64,000 bases of DNA, taken from positions 1 through 64,000 of the forward strand of contig CANTFK010000631.1 of the NCBI GenBank assembly GCA_947646735.1. The letters are read 5' to 3'. The stretch comes from Peronospora farinosa. Its lineage: Eukaryota; Oomycota; Peronosporomycetes; Peronosporales; Peronosporaceae. The position numbers and the translations under genes were made by a program. The number at the start of each line of letters is the position of its first letter. Position 1 is the first letter of the stretch. The notes beneath the pieces were generated by a model. That model did not search any database and was not told where the DNA came from. It was given only the letters and a program-made list of their open reading frames with translations. This document shows positions 21,549 to 33,361 of this stretch, in pieces.

Positions 21549-22193
21549 TCAGGACGCGTACTGTTCCGTCCATTCCAATGCCGTCTTTTCAAAGTCCGTC
21601 TTGTTTTCGTGCATCTGCTTGGCAATCTCAGGTTCCAGTGGATTGTCCATATCTGGTTGTTCCAAAATCTGCTTAATTGCAGTCAAGCAGTGAAGCACGT
21701 TGAGTGTCGGAGCCCAATTCTGTATCACAGCAACAGTCAAAACACAATATCGAAACTCTCCATCCATCTCTTTTCTCAGTACCTCGTTAATAATGTCGGC
21801 ACAGATCTCACCAGACTGTGACTTGACGTTGGGGTGGTACACCCGCGTCAGAAAGCGGACCTTGGGGGCTTTAAAGGGATATTCGATCGGGAACACCAGA
21901 TCCAAGTTAAAGACACCACCAGAATACGGCGAGTTCTCCTACAATTGTCAGTAATAACAACACCTAGAATCAGTATCCTATACATTAATTTAGTGCAACA
22001 GTGAGTGCGACGTACGGGTCCGGCAAGCATAGCGTTCCAGTGCATGAGGTCGTTGTCCACGGCACTGACCGAGCACCAGTCGGGCGAGTTCTGCTCCAAT
22101 GCAGCGAGTTCCTATAGCACATTGTAATCACGTTAACGATTAATAGCAGTGGACCAATGTTGGAATACGTACTTTAGTTAGACGACGAGCCAT
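21549..22193 (-). CDS. Ubiquitin-conjugating enzyme E2 (4 exons)
   Basis: Exons 22193-22173, 22111-22016, 21938-21783 and 21719-21549 join in phase to give 147 residues, the length of UBE2D/Ubc4-type E2s. Motifs: ENSPYSGGVFNLDLVFP, PFKAPKVRF, the HPN triplet (YHPNVKS), then GEICADIINE with the active-site Cys at residue 85, and WAPTLNVLHCLTAI. Intron 3 (21782-21720) is 63 nt, stop-free and a multiple of three, so an unspliced reading inserts 21 residues next to the active site; splicing restores the canonical spacing. The Leu usual after the active-site Cys is Ala here (ICADI for ICLDI). Confidence 0.88.
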
Positions 22194-23740
22194 GATGTAA
22201 CAGCTTTATATGGAAAGAAAAGATGTCGCTTAGGGAGATGCCAATTGAAAAGTGGGTGAAGAAGAATGAAAAAGCTCCGGGTATAGCTAAAAATACGCCG
22301 TTTTAAACGTATTTTAGGAGGAGGAGGAGAAGCAGCAGCTGGACACTGAATGGTACATACAATACCTTACTGTAGTGGGTCTGAGATAACCAGCTGTTAT
22401 GTATATGGACGCCTACAAGGGGCATCTAAATGCATCAGTCGACCATCGAACTACAGTCGGTAGTTTTGCATTGCGACATTCTTTTTAGTAACGTAAAAAG
22501 CTCCTACTGTAGATTGATAATTTTAATGTCGAGAAGCGTTGAATGTCCTGGCAGTAGTAGTTTCCAGTGGATACAAAACCCTCGCTACACTCTCAGCGAG
22601 ACAAGAAGCGCTAAAAGGCATATGCATACGATAATTCTTGAGACGCATGCGGCAGGATCATTTAGAAACAAAAGCAATATCATATAAATTTACTGAAGCT
22701 GGTGAATGAATCTTCATAACGAAGACAATGACATATCAAGATTGCATCCAGTTTGCCAACAAAATTCAATGAAATGGCTGCTATCAGTGGACCTACCACA
22801 GGAACACTAGATGACACCAAGCCTCACGAGCGCTCATTTAGCAATTAGACGGCGACCAATCCGTGCATGAAAAAGTAGAGCCATCCAGAAATTTCGGCTA
22901 CTACAGTATACCCGAAGCGCTCCTGCGCAAACCGCAATCAAATCTCAAGGCGGAAATTCACTGTGGTGATTTGCAAGTGTCACGTAGCGAGGCAATCATG
23001 GCCCTCAAGTTGATGGATGTAGGTAGCAACGGGCTTGCAGCATAAATCAGTGGGTGCCATGCAAACCTGATCCGTCAAGTACACAAAGCACACACTAAGC
23101 GATAGCAAGACAGCGTTCCGTTGCTGCCAAGACCCGCGAAAGGCAGTATTCTTAATTTTGCGATACTCAGCCGATCACCGACTACGGCAGTCTCCAGCTG
23201 AGCCCAACGAGAATGAGCTAAGAAAAACGATACCAGAGTCACCAACCAGTTCATTTATAACGAGCGCCGATGTCGTCTGCTTTCACCCGTGCAGATGCTG
23301 ATATTATGACTAGCATCAGCGACGCTCGTTGACTTTGGAACCACGTGGTGCCAACAGATATTCACATTGCAAAGTGCCCTTCAAAACCCGCTTATTGACG
23401 ACCAAGCGACACCAAACAAAATATACAAGCAACCACAGTCTGTTTGTCTACCAGGCTCGTCACAGCTCCATAGTTGCCACAAACCCGTATTCGTTACGAT
23501 ACATGTTTACTGTACATTCGGTTCATCTGTCGGTGTGAGCTTCTCATAAGCTTTCCACGTTGGAGATCTCTTGACAGCAGCTTCTTGTATGTTGTAGTAC
23601 CATTTATCGGGTATACTAAAGTGCAGAAGCCATGCAATCTACTGGTTGGCTACCGTTTGAGCATGGTGCAGTCAAGCTGACACAAGGAGCCCGGTTAAAA
23701 CGAGGCCGTATCATCGAACCCACTCGTTTTTGACTTCTAT
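22194..23740. other. Intergenic without a recognised gene
   Basis: About 1.5 kb upstream of the E2 gene. Short frames only (e.g. 22863-23045), none with recognisable motifs. It may hold decayed sequence and the E2 promoter. Confidence 0.4.
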
Positions 23741-24965
23741 CATCTTCGATATACACTCCACGTTCACTTCCCAATTTGGGCTTAAGAGCAACAACCGCCA
23801 AGCGACGAAGGCTTCCAAAGAGCCGGCATACCGGTCCTCTTACCTTCGGCGGTAGGCATCATCATGGGCCAAGGTTAAAGATAAATAAATGGCCTTCTTT
23901 CCACTGCGTGCGCCACAAATGCTGCGCATCGTGCGAATCTGACGGGGAGCAATAGGTGCGAAGTACTGAGGTGTAGTCGCCGGCCCGTTCGCCGAGCGCG
24001 ACTTTCAGTCTCACGAAGTGAACTCTCCTAAAACGTGATTCCACTTCCCAATTCGAGCCTTCGAGCAACAACGGCCAAGAGACGAAGACCTTCAAAGAGC
24101 CGGTCAACCGGCCCCCTCCGACCAGGGCGGGAAGTCCCTCCAACGGGAGGCCCAGGATAAGAGGGGGGAGGTTTTCCCTCTGCTGCGTGCGCTATGGGGG
24201 GGCAAGCGCAGCGTGCGAACCGTAAGGGGAGCACCAACCCTGTTACCCCCGGGGGGGAGAGGATCGATGACCGCGGTTATCATTCCCTCTTTCCCCAATA
24301 GTTCCTGCTATTCTACGTCAGCCTTCAAGCCGCCGATTCGATCGCCGAGCGCGAATCTCGGTCCCACGAAGTGAACTTGCCAAGAACGTGAATTGATCGG
24401 CCCCGTCCAGGTGCATCAGCGGTCGATCGGGACTGATCGGTGTGGTGCCCGGCGCTTGTTGCGATCATTGAGCCACTGTTTACACCTCGGGCTGGATAAC
24501 CGATTCCACGTGCCCTTTGCGAAGTGTCCCCCGTGACGCCCGACGTCTCGAGCCAGCAGATTGAGCCAGCGAGGCGAAGAATGACGAAGTCCTGGTAGAA
24601 GCACTCCAGACATCTTACCAATCCTTAATGGTTGAAATAGACGGTCTGTTCTTCTTCTAAAACGTGATTCCGTCCGTTCCGATTCCGACTGGAGCTGCAT
24701 GTCAGGGATTAGTCAGGCTGGCCCGTCTGGGGCAGCCGGTTTGGTATCCAGCCTCACTTTCAAGGCGCCATCTGCCCCCTGCATGCGCTCGGGTTTGGTC
24801 AAACGGTCCCACGTGCCCTTTTGGAGTGCCCCCCCCCCATGAAGCCCGTCGGGTTGAGCCAGCAGAGGGAACTAGCGTTTAGGAGGAATGACGTAGCCAT
24901 GGCAGAAGATCAGGGGACTTTCCTCATAGACATATCTTAAATAATCATAAGGACAGTCTGATCAT
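23741..24965 (-). repeat. GC-rich tandem/dispersed repeat, about four diverged units
   Basis: A GC-rich block inside an AT-rich region. Units of roughly 250-350 bp start near 23745, 24030, 24385 and 24660. The later units begin with AACGTGATTCC or AACGTGAATTG and share blocks such as CCCACGTGCCCTTT, a C-run, and GAGCCAGCAGA. The unit at about 24390-24640 is nearly identical to 30035-30290, where a single copy lies just upstream of the potassium channel gene. The minus strand of both copies shares a short frame (MVRCLECFYQDFVILRLA) that may be incidental. No RNA polymerase III promoter, LTR or terminal repeat was identified, so the class is unknown. Confidence 0.55.
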
Positions 24966-25299
24966 CACCATCATCATCATATTAAAAGACGAACTATTCT
25001 TGATGATCTGTAGCGCTATCTACAAAACTGTCTGAATAGCCTCACGGTCTCATCACTTCTACTGCATAACAGTATGCTGCCACGAAATATAGTCTTGACA
25101 GACAAGACACTGATCGGTCAATGCAACAGATCGCTGGTTAGTTGTAGTAATTAAGATAAGGGCACATTGACATTGGCGAGACTGCTAATCCCATCACTAA
25201 TACATGCCCGATGTAAGGATACTGATCGGTACCTGATGAGTTTAGGTCATTCAACAATTAGCTTCCTAGCTATCACACATTAAAACACGCGACTTACCG
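24966..25299. other. Upstream region of effector gene
   Basis: AT-rich, with a (CAT) microsatellite at about 24964-24980. No gene seen. It should contain the promoter of the secreted protein gene at 25300. Confidence 0.35.
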
Positions 25300-25725
25300 A
25301 TGCATATCACCTTCTTGTTCCTTCTCCTAATGGTCACACACAGTATGTGCTTCTGTAACGTCATCAACACTAAGGAACGCGTCAAAGGAAAGAATCTACA
25401 AATTGACGCCAGCAACGCCCCCATGAGGAATGATATTGCCATCCTTCGCAATCTCAAGGGCAATATAAAGACTGCTGCGGTCCAAGACGATATGGAGGAA
25501 GAGCGCGGTTTTGTCGACAAATTAGACAGTCTTTTCACGAAAGTAGTCAAGAACTTTCAGAAGGACCCCAAAATCCCCACGCCGTCCGTGTCAGAAAGAG
25601 GTATCAAGAATGTGAAAGCGTACTTTGGGAAGCTTAAGGCTTCCCAAACTCCGCTCGAGAGAGGCTTTCTTTACGCGACCTTCCTCATCGTGATTGTCGG
25701 TATAGTACTAATGATGACGCTGTAG
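25300..25725 (+). CDS. Secreted RXLR-like (RNLK...EEER) candidate effector with C-terminal membrane anchor
   Basis: 141-residue protein. Residues 1-19 are a signal peptide (MHITFLFLLLMVTHSMCFC). Residues 50-53 read RNLK, an RXLK form of the oomycete RXLR motif, followed at 63-69 by DDMEEER, an EER motif. The C-terminus (about 123-141, ATFLIVIVGIVLMMTL) is a hydrophobic helix ending at the stop codon, as in a tail anchor. RXLR proteins are exported into host cells; a C-terminal helix would place this one on a host membrane, perhaps ER. It is a clear paralogue of the 31291-31746 gene: both share CFCNVINT, VQD-MEEER, FVDKL, a QKDP block, KNVK-YFGKL and the C-terminal helix. Function beyond that is inference. 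Confidence 0.75.
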   Translation: MHITFLFLLLMVTHSMCFCNVINTKERVKGKNLQIDASNAPMRNDIAILRNLKGNIKTAAVQDDMEEERGFVDKLDSLFTKVVKNFQKDPKIPTPSVSERGIKNVKAYFGKLKASQTPLERGFLYATFLIVIVGIVLMMTL

Positions 25726-26129
25726 CACAATTCAATTAACAAGGTGAATTACGGACTAGATGGTGATGGAGCTAGGGTGTACTAATACAATCGTGCATGG
25801 ACCATAAGTGTGTCCATTGGCCTGTTGTAGACCATAACTTCCAGTGCTGGTACCTTGTATACTCAAGCAAAACAATGTGGCCATGCTTGATATTAATTTC
25901 AAATTTCCATGCTTTGCGCACGGATCTCGATTCACAAGGCTTGCCAAATGCGATGGGTCACTGCTTTGTTGTCCAGAAAAAAGATCAATCTAGTTTACCA
26001 AAGTAATTCTCGTCCAGACTAGCGCTAGGATATGGTTAGTCCATAATGTATACGTAAGCGCACATCCGCTACGCTACGGTGGCATCAGTCTCAGTCACAA
26101 ACCTCCATTTCCCAATTCCAATATATTGT
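25726..26129. other. Intergenic, no feature recognised
   Basis: About 400 bp between the convergent effector and potassium channel genes. No recognisable gene. Confidence 0.4.
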
Positions 26130-29100
26130 CTACACGGATTGCGATGGTCGAGGAATCGAATCCACTACGTCTGCCAGCGTCGTAGACGGCTTATGGCGGT
26201 TTCGGAAGCGGCGTTGGAGCTTGTTCGCAAGATGGTTGAGAGCCATGACATTGATCAACACGAAAATTTTGTCGCCGTCATACACGATTTTATCGGAAGA
26301 CGGACAAGTGTATACGTAAGGGTATGGGGCGCCTCCAGGTCCACCTTTTGCCCGGAGTAAACCGATCGGTAGGGTGTGCGCCACTCCCGACGTCATGTAT
26401 TCAAAGAGCTCTCCATACAGTAGCTGCCGTCCACGGAGTTCTTTCGGGACCTCGTACAGTACAAAGCAGCTTTTTCCATCGAGTATTTTTCGGATGAACG
26501 TATTCAGCGATGGATTAAAGAAGCTCTGAATCAGCAAGTTGTCCGCAACATAAGACGGAAACAATGCACCGTTCATGAACCGCTCTTGGAAAAAAGTCTC
26601 GCTTTCGTCACCGCCGTAAAGCTTCTCAATTGTTTCAATAGTTGTGCGGTCTGATTCGGCTCCATACGTACTTACTTGTTGAACTGCAGTTTTCAAACTT
26701 CCTAGGAAGAATGTTTGGACCGCGGAGAAAACATACTTCACCACTAAACTTTTGCGCTGTACCCAATTCCTTTTTGACGTGACAGTCGAAGCCTGTGTGT
26801 ATTGAACACTTACACGCTGTGCAGACGAAAGTGGACCATTATAGCTTGATAGTCTCGATTTGATTTCGTATTCGCCATCGGAGGCTTCCACAAATTCACC
26901 TCCATAAATTTTGCGCGGTGACCCAAAACTAGAAACGGGGTCCAAGAACCGATTGTTGTTGACATCTCGAAGCTCAATAATCGTGAAAATTTGGTTGAGC
27001 TGCAGTGCAACGTTTATCAGAATGGCGTTGAAGATTGCCTTCGAGTCATCGTATCCAGCTTCATTGCCTTGCGCCAGCACGACAATCGCAGAGGACGTGT
27101 AAATTCCAGCAGCGGTAAGAACGTGGTGCTTCTGAGGCGATCCGTGCACGTGATACACCTCACCAAACTTTCTCAGCTGAAGCCACGACACAGTGTCAAA
27201 AGTACCCGCGTCTACAATGACGACGGGGACGATCCTGTCAATATGTGGAGCTCGAAGTGGTCGCAAGAAGTTCACTAAACGAGACACAGACCGCTGCCCT
27301 CCGCTCTCATTGCCAATATTGCTGCAAACGACAATGTGACCTCCAGCAGCAAGTAATTCTCGAGATGGTGAAGTTGGGATCTGAGACGGATGACCACTAG
27401 CAGCGCATCGCATCATATACTCTCGAATTTCCTTCGGAATTCGTCTTTCGACGTTGTGCTGTGCTTGACGCGCTCGACTTAGCAAGTTACCGCGACTTTG
27501 TAGCAATGCCATGCTCAAGGATAAGGCGGCAACACTACTCATCGTTGGTGTACCAGCAAACGGTTTGAGAGAAGAGATGGATTCAGCAATCATATAGGCC
27601 TTCGTGCTTGGTGTAATGCGATACCAACGACCAGGATTGAACGCAATCTCGCCATCCGACTCAACGGCAATCAGAAGTACCAATCCATTTGACTGTCGGT
27701 GGATGTGCACCGTTGCCTGGACAAAATTCATCCCATGGAAATGCTGTGTCAGACAGCACGAGTAAATCTCGTTAGAAGCGCCAGATATGTACTCGGAAGC
27801 CCAAGGCTTTAGCATATGAGATTGCTCGGGTGAGACTTCAGGAATTTCCCCGCTTCGACTTGTGATCAAATTTGAAACCACAGTTGAAAGACCTGGGCAT
27901 CGGCAGCTAAGACCCATTAAGCCCAAACGCATTTCATCGGCACAAACCAAGTTTTCTTTGCCCAACCCCGCGGCCTCTAGAAGCGTCCTGTTGTCAGAGT
28001 TGGTCAGCATGGCAAACATCTGCGTGTGTTCTTGTTTGTGCTGGGACACCGATAGAACACGTAGCACCGTAGCTGCATCTTCCTTGTTTCCATCGTCGGA
28101 GTATTTGTTGGGCAGAAAGAATACAGCCACAGCTCGATCTAGTTGTGCATTCTTTAAGTCCGTCTCTCGTAATGGAGACCCGTATACGAGAAACACGCGC
28201 TTATGATATCGAGGATTTTGCTCTACAAATCCCATCACCTCTTGCGGGTATGAGGCATTTTCGCCTGCTTTGTCAAACTGCATGAGCACTACGATGTGCG
28301 TTTCACGAATCAAGCTTCGACCACAATGCATCCGTTTCGAGACGAATGGCTTGCGCTTTTGGTTCTCATCCTGTCCATCTATTTCTCCTTCCTCCATGGC
28401 GGTATAGGCATCGTGGATGTTATTGTGTCGGGCATCATCTTTGAATGGAATTTTAGTACGCGAGTGAGAGGCTTCTGAAAGGCTTTGGCCAGCCACTGTG
28501 TTACATCCTTCGTTTTCATCATCGCCACTGTCGCTTTGATGGCTTTGAAATGCCTCCTCGTGATCTGGGTGGAAAAACTCACGGATAAAGTCTTTGGTCT
28601 GAGTAACTGACGGATTTCCAGTCACGATTACGTGCACTGTGTTCCTCGAGCCATCGTACTTCATCAAAGTTCCGCGTTGGTCTCTGTAAATAGCCATAAA
28701 GGCAGCCGACTCATTCGCGAACGTGTATATACCAAACACGATAATGATACAAACTGTGACCTGTCCAAGTACTGTATGAGGCGAAAAATCACCGTATCCC
28801 ACAGTCGAGACCGTCACAAACATGAAGTAAATGGACGAAAAGAAGCTCCACGTTTCCTTACAGCTCGGATACTCGTCCGTGCCTTTATTTGTCGCCCTAA
28901 GAATTGTCTCCATGCCGTTCTCATTACTGCATTCATACACATGAAGTAGGAAACTGTTGGCATGTGGCAACTCGCCAAGCTGTTCGAGCGAAAACAGTAT
29001 GGCAGCGAAAAAAAAGGCAAGACTCAATGCCTTGAACACCAGGAGCAGTACTTGCGAGAAGAAAGTTTTGTTCGGGTACCGTTTGAACAAATGGTCCACG

Positions 29101-29858
29101 ACCACATATCCTACATACGACCGAATAAAGCCGAAATCCAACCACGATCGAAGGTATTTATTCCCCACCACAATCGTCTGGAACGAAATCGCAAAGTGAG
29201 CTACCACTGATAACAAGTCGAATAAATTGTGCAACTGCAGCACGAACGCCACTCTACCGATTGATCACAAAATTATCATTTGTCAACAACCACAACTTAA
29301 TCAATGAGAAATACTGCATATGACGCACTTGTTCTTAGCCGCCAGCCATCGAATTCCATACCCGACACCCGTTGCAATCAGGAACAATGATTCAATCGAC
29401 CACGACGAAAAAGTCACACTCAACAATCCACCACGCACAACTACATATTTAACAAAAATTAGTGTGTCGATAAAAGAAATTTTTAGCAGATGAGACCGTC
29501 GATGCCGTTCCACTTACTCCAGTTGATGCAGACATAGAAGCTAGTGACGATTTGCACAAGGTAATTCTTCACAACAAGGAGCATGTCAGTGCAAGAAATA
29601 CTGAGCCATTTCTCAATAAAGGTCACTTACGACAACGTTCGTCAGCGGAGAGTCACAGATTTTGCGAAGCCGCTCGACGTATTTGAGCGAAGCCAGCTCG
29701 AGCCACTCGTAGACAAGGGAGATCGCGATAATAGGCACTTGGATGAGTAGCCAGTAACGCATTTGGCCCCATATGAGGTACCAGGACGCAGTATAACATC
29801 CAGCCGAGCTGTCTGTAATGGAACAGGCATCGACGATGGTCCCCACCAAGTCCGTCAT
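26130..29858 (-). CDS. BK/Slo-like potassium channel with two RCK domains (4 exons)
   Basis: Exons 29858-29631, 29566-29518, 29440-29329 and 29253-26130 join in phase to give about 1170 residues. Several hydrophobic helices in exons 1-4 precede the pore, whose selectivity filter reads TVSTVGYGDF. Then come RCK1 (HVIVTGNPSVTQTKDFIREF; FFLPNKYSDDGNKEDAATVL; ADEMRLGLMGLSC) and RCK2 (GHIVVCSNIG; VVIVDAGTFDTVSWLQLRKF; SAIVVLAQGN), the gating-ring layout of Slo channels. The length fits BK channels. No Asp-rich calcium bowl was seen, so the gating ligand is open; pH, Na+ or Ca2+ are possible. It should act as a tetramer in the plasma membrane. The first three exons are small and read as one transmembrane region only after splicing. 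One unit of the GC-rich repeat lies upstream. Confidence 0.85.
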
Positions 29859-30034
29859 GACGTTTCGTGGTAAAATAATGTAGACGAAATACCTAAAAAT
29901 AACCCATGTCTGTTTTCTGCTCTGTGGTAAGGCGTAGAAGATACTGCTCTGGCTTTTTGCTGTACATATGCGACTTGACGAACAAGTATCTTCTGGATCG
30001 ACGAACCTGAAGCATTTACCAGCATATACAGTGA

Positions 30035-30292
30035 CTGCATTGATCGGCCCTGTCCAGGTGCATCAGCGTCCGATCGGGACTGATCGGTGTGGTGCCCGGC
30101 GCTTGTTGCGATCATAGAGCCATTGTTTACACCCCGGGCTGGATAACCGATTCCACGTGCCCTTTGCGAAGTGTCCCCCGTGACGCCCGACGTCTTGACC
30201 CAGCAGATTGAGCTAGCGAGGCGAAGAATGACGAAGTCTTGGTAGAAGCACTCTAGACATCTCACCAATCCTTAATGTTTGAAAAACGGTCT
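30035..30292 (-). repeat. Single copy of the GC-rich repeat
   Basis: From TTGATCGGCCCTGTCCAGGT to about 30292 this matches 24385-24655 almost base for base (e.g. TGGTGCCCGGCGCTTGTTGC and GAGGCGAAGAATGACGAAGT). It lies about 180 bp upstream of the channel start codon. Outside this block the flanks are unrelated, so this is a dispersed copy. Confidence 0.7.
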
Positions 30293-31290
30293 GTTACTTT
30301 CAATATACAGTGACTGCAGTGACGCCACTCGTAGTCACAAAGATTTGTTGAGGAACGAAAGTCAGAAAGTTCTGATCAGCGATTGTGTATTCTATTGTTG
30401 CCCCTCTTTATTTCGTCATAGCGGCCTCATATACACCAACAACATGCGAATCTCTTTATCAAGAGCAAAGCACTCTGCCATGCTTACTTCGTGGTCAACA
30501 GGCATTACCCAGAAGGTCGGTTAGCTTTTTATCGTTGTTTTCGTGAACCTAGACTTTGAGCCGAAATTTGTTGTTGTTGCTCCGCAAGCTATCGTACATT
30601 AAACTAAATTATGTCGAGCAATGTACGACCATTGGCCGCGCGAGATACATGCCCGAGACATGACCCCACCACTTTGGCTTCCGCGTGGTAAAAATCCCCC
30701 TGAAGGGAACTGAGGGGCTGAGACTTGGACTGGCTGGAGCTTGACAACGGAAATTTGAGAATGCGTCTGAACAAGTAAGTGGCCTGTCAAATTTAAATCG
30801 CATGGTAATATTCAGTTTTGACTTCTAATTTTGCTCACTTATCTATATCAATTCTCTTCGTGAAGCAGACCACCCGGACAGAATTGGCTGGTGGTCTAGT
30901 TTTTTCTAATTCTTTACATTTTGAACATGGTTCGCCATAGTCTAATTTTCTCTCGCTTCGGCAGCTGCAAATGGACATTTGTGGTGCTGCTTTTGTGCTA
31001 GTATTCGGTTTAAACTGTTGTCATTATTGGTACATTTCCGTAAACAATCAGCTGCAAGTCAGAACTTTTTTTTGGGCGGAGGATCGGATCTTCATTAGTG
31101 TTTATGACAGTGTACGTCGATAGTCTTAGTTCTACTGAGTAGCAGGTACATTGACCAAATTCCCCCCCCCAATAGGCTGCATTCAATATCTTTACGTGGT
31201 ACGATAGTGAAGTTGTTGGTCACGAGCCTAGTCTGCGATTAAATTGTCTTTAATGATTCCCCAACCTAGTATCTGTCCTCAAGCGCTAGT
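30293..31290. other. 1 kb without a recognised gene
   Basis: No gene recognised. Contains a nine-C run at 31162-31170. Short frames at 30599-30803 on the minus strand have no recognisable motifs. Confidence 0.4.
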
Positions 31291-31746
31291 CTAGATAAGT
31301 AGCCCCACAGCTCCAAAAATGAATATGATGAGTACGACAAAGAAGGCTTTCTCAATCGGAGTAGCTTTGGCCATAAGCTTTCCAAAGTATGATTTCACGT
31401 TCTTGATAACTCTTTGTGGCATCGATGCCTTCCGGAGGGGCGTGGCAATGTTGGGGTCCTTCTGCAGGTTCTTGACTTCTTTGCTGAGTTCTGAATTACT
31501 TGAAACAACGCTTTTCAATTTGTCAACAAAAATAATGCGCTCTTCCTCCATGTTGTCTTGGACTGCAACAGTCTTCTTATTACTATCGTTGAGGTTGCGA
31601 CGGGTGGCGGTATCACTGCTGATGGGGGTGCTGCTGGCATTGACTGGCCGATTCTTCACTTTAACGCTATCCCCAGTATTGATGACGTTACAGAAGCACA
31701 TACCGTGGGTGACCCCAAGGAGAAACAATACAAAGGTCACACGCAT
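31291..31746 (-). CDS. Secreted RXLR-like (RRNLN...EEER) candidate effector, paralogue of the 25300 gene
   Basis: 151-residue protein with signal peptide (MRVTFVLFLLGVTHGMCFC). At the position aligned with RNLK of the first paralogue it reads RNLN (within TRRNLND, residues 48-54), so the last Arg/Lys is lost, while the EER motif is kept (NMEEER, 65-70). The C-terminal 20 residues (AFFVVLIIFIFGAVGLLI) form a membrane helix. It has a longer linker (SVVSSNSELSKEVKNLQKDP) than the paralogue. The two genes point away from the repeat-rich flanks towards the channel gene between them, an inverted duplicate pair about 5.6 kb apart. Confidence 0.75.
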   Translation of the reverse strand: MRVTFVLFLLGVTHGMCFCNVINTGDSVKVKNRPVNASSTPISSDTATRRNLNDSNKKTVAVQDNMEEERIIFVDKLKSVVSSNSELSKEVKNLQKDPNIATPLRKASMPQRVIKNVKSYFGKLMAKATPIEKAFFVVLIIFIFGAVGLLI

Positions 31747-32606
31747 TTGTGATGAATACGGTTATGATGAAAGCTGTTTGTTAAATGAAAAAGTAGCATT
31801 TATGGCGATGAAGCATTAAAAATGAAGATGGAGCATTGAAAATGGGGTACATATTTCTATGCCGTGCATATAGGAAGGACAAAAGAAGATAAAACAAGCA
31901 TTATCTATACCTATCTCCATTATAGAATTCAGTTCGCCCGGTCGCCCGTATAATTACATCTATATATGCGGTCGTGCTCCTCTTTATACAATTAACCTTT
32001 ATATTCGGTCCGTACGTACGTCGACTGTCTGTCCGTGCGATTCGCGCACCTACCCGTCGGAACGACGGACACACACCCTACATAACGTTGTCCATGTCCG
32101 TCGTACTCCTTTCATATCATAAAACTAGGGTGTTCACCCGTCGTTCCGACAGACATGAAGCGCGAAGTCTACGCTGATAGTATATTTCCTATATATATAT
32201 ATAGGCATTCTAAGGGTGTCTACCCGCCATTCTGAGAAGGAAACGTACAATTGCCCATGCGAGAACACGCGGCAGTCAGCTGCTTCCGCGTCCGGCAAAG
32301 CGGCTCGGTACTCTGCCACGCGCTTACGTGTAAACTAACCATGTAAACAACGAAAACAAAGCTAGAAACATGTCCTGGCGTATTTTTTTATCTATATATT
32401 TTACCTCAAGCCTAATATCTTTTATAAATAACATTATTTTTTTTTAGCTTTTCGAATATTTTTATCATGTACGTAGTCTATCGCGTCCAATGCATACACA
32501 TGTACAAAACAGCCAATCCGAATTTGTGCAGAACGCAAAATTAGCCAATCCGAGTGCCAAAAAAGCATTACAAACGAATGAATTTTATTTATTATACTAG
32601 ACTAGA
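31747..32606. other. Intergenic, repeat-like AT-rich sequence
   Basis: Promoter side of the second effector gene and flank of Gypsy-1. Contains imperfect repeats of CACCCGTCG(T/G)(T/A)CCGAC-like sequence between 32035 and 32240 and a TATATATATATA run near 32193. No gene seen. Confidence 0.4.
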
Positions 32607-33185
32607 TGTAGACGGGCGCTTCGTAAAGAAACTGCCACGTACTATGCGGGCACACCTTCAAGGAGCGCAAGAAAGCGGTTATACCGTCTTACCTCCGCGT
32701 GCGGTTGTGGTTGCGTTGGTCGGTCGCTTAAAGCGCCAAACCAACTGTTGCCGGCCGCTTAGAGCGATCCGCGCAACGAACATTTACAAGTGACTACTTA
32801 CGTCACGCAGAAGCACATCAAGCTTCTCGTACACAGTGGGCGGTAGTTGACAAATTTAAGACTGACTTACTTATAATAAAAACTAAATATAAATTAACTA
32901 CTGATTGAATAATATGTAGTGATCGGTGCTCATCTCTTTATAGGCGTATCCTTACGTGCGAGCTTAAATATATTTAAGCTCGCTGATGACGTCTGCCCGT
33001 GACTTCATGACGCCTAGTCCCAACTGGGCGTCATCCCCGTCGAATGTGAATCAATCAATGGATATCACAATCACGAAAGTGGGCCACATTGATGTATTTC
33101 ACCCAAGTGAAAGGGTTAAGGTACCACGTACCCTTTTCGACCTATTATGTTCTTAACGGGCTCATGTAATTATTGGCCCGTTACA
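32607..33185 (-). repeat. Gypsy-1 3' LTR
   Basis: Begins on the minus strand with TGTAAC (33185) and ends CGTCTACA (32607). Related to 40109-40709 and to the solo LTR at 60682-61265. Contains the palindrome GAGCTTAAATATATTTAAGCTC-like arms near 32960-32985. Confidence 0.85.
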
Positions 33186-33361
33186 CCACCCCCTCTTTAG
33201 AACAGATTTTACATTTTTGTAAAGCATCAAAAGCAAGAAGATGCCACCGAAACGTGGTAAGGCTGATGGGTCGCCTGCAGGGGTGCAATACAGACCAGCA
33301 CATAGCGTACGCGCCGCGATAACTAGCAGCCGTCGCTACGTGTTTTTGTGACAACGCCGGC

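Noticed and set aside
22863..23045. Small plus-strand ORF as a secreted protein
   Set aside because: No signal peptide or recognisable motif; within background for a 60-codon frame.
24325..24621. Protein gene in the repeat (MVRCLECFYQDF) shared with 29855-30268
   Set aside because: The frame is shared only because the DNA repeat is shared; no start context, domain or codon pattern supports translation.
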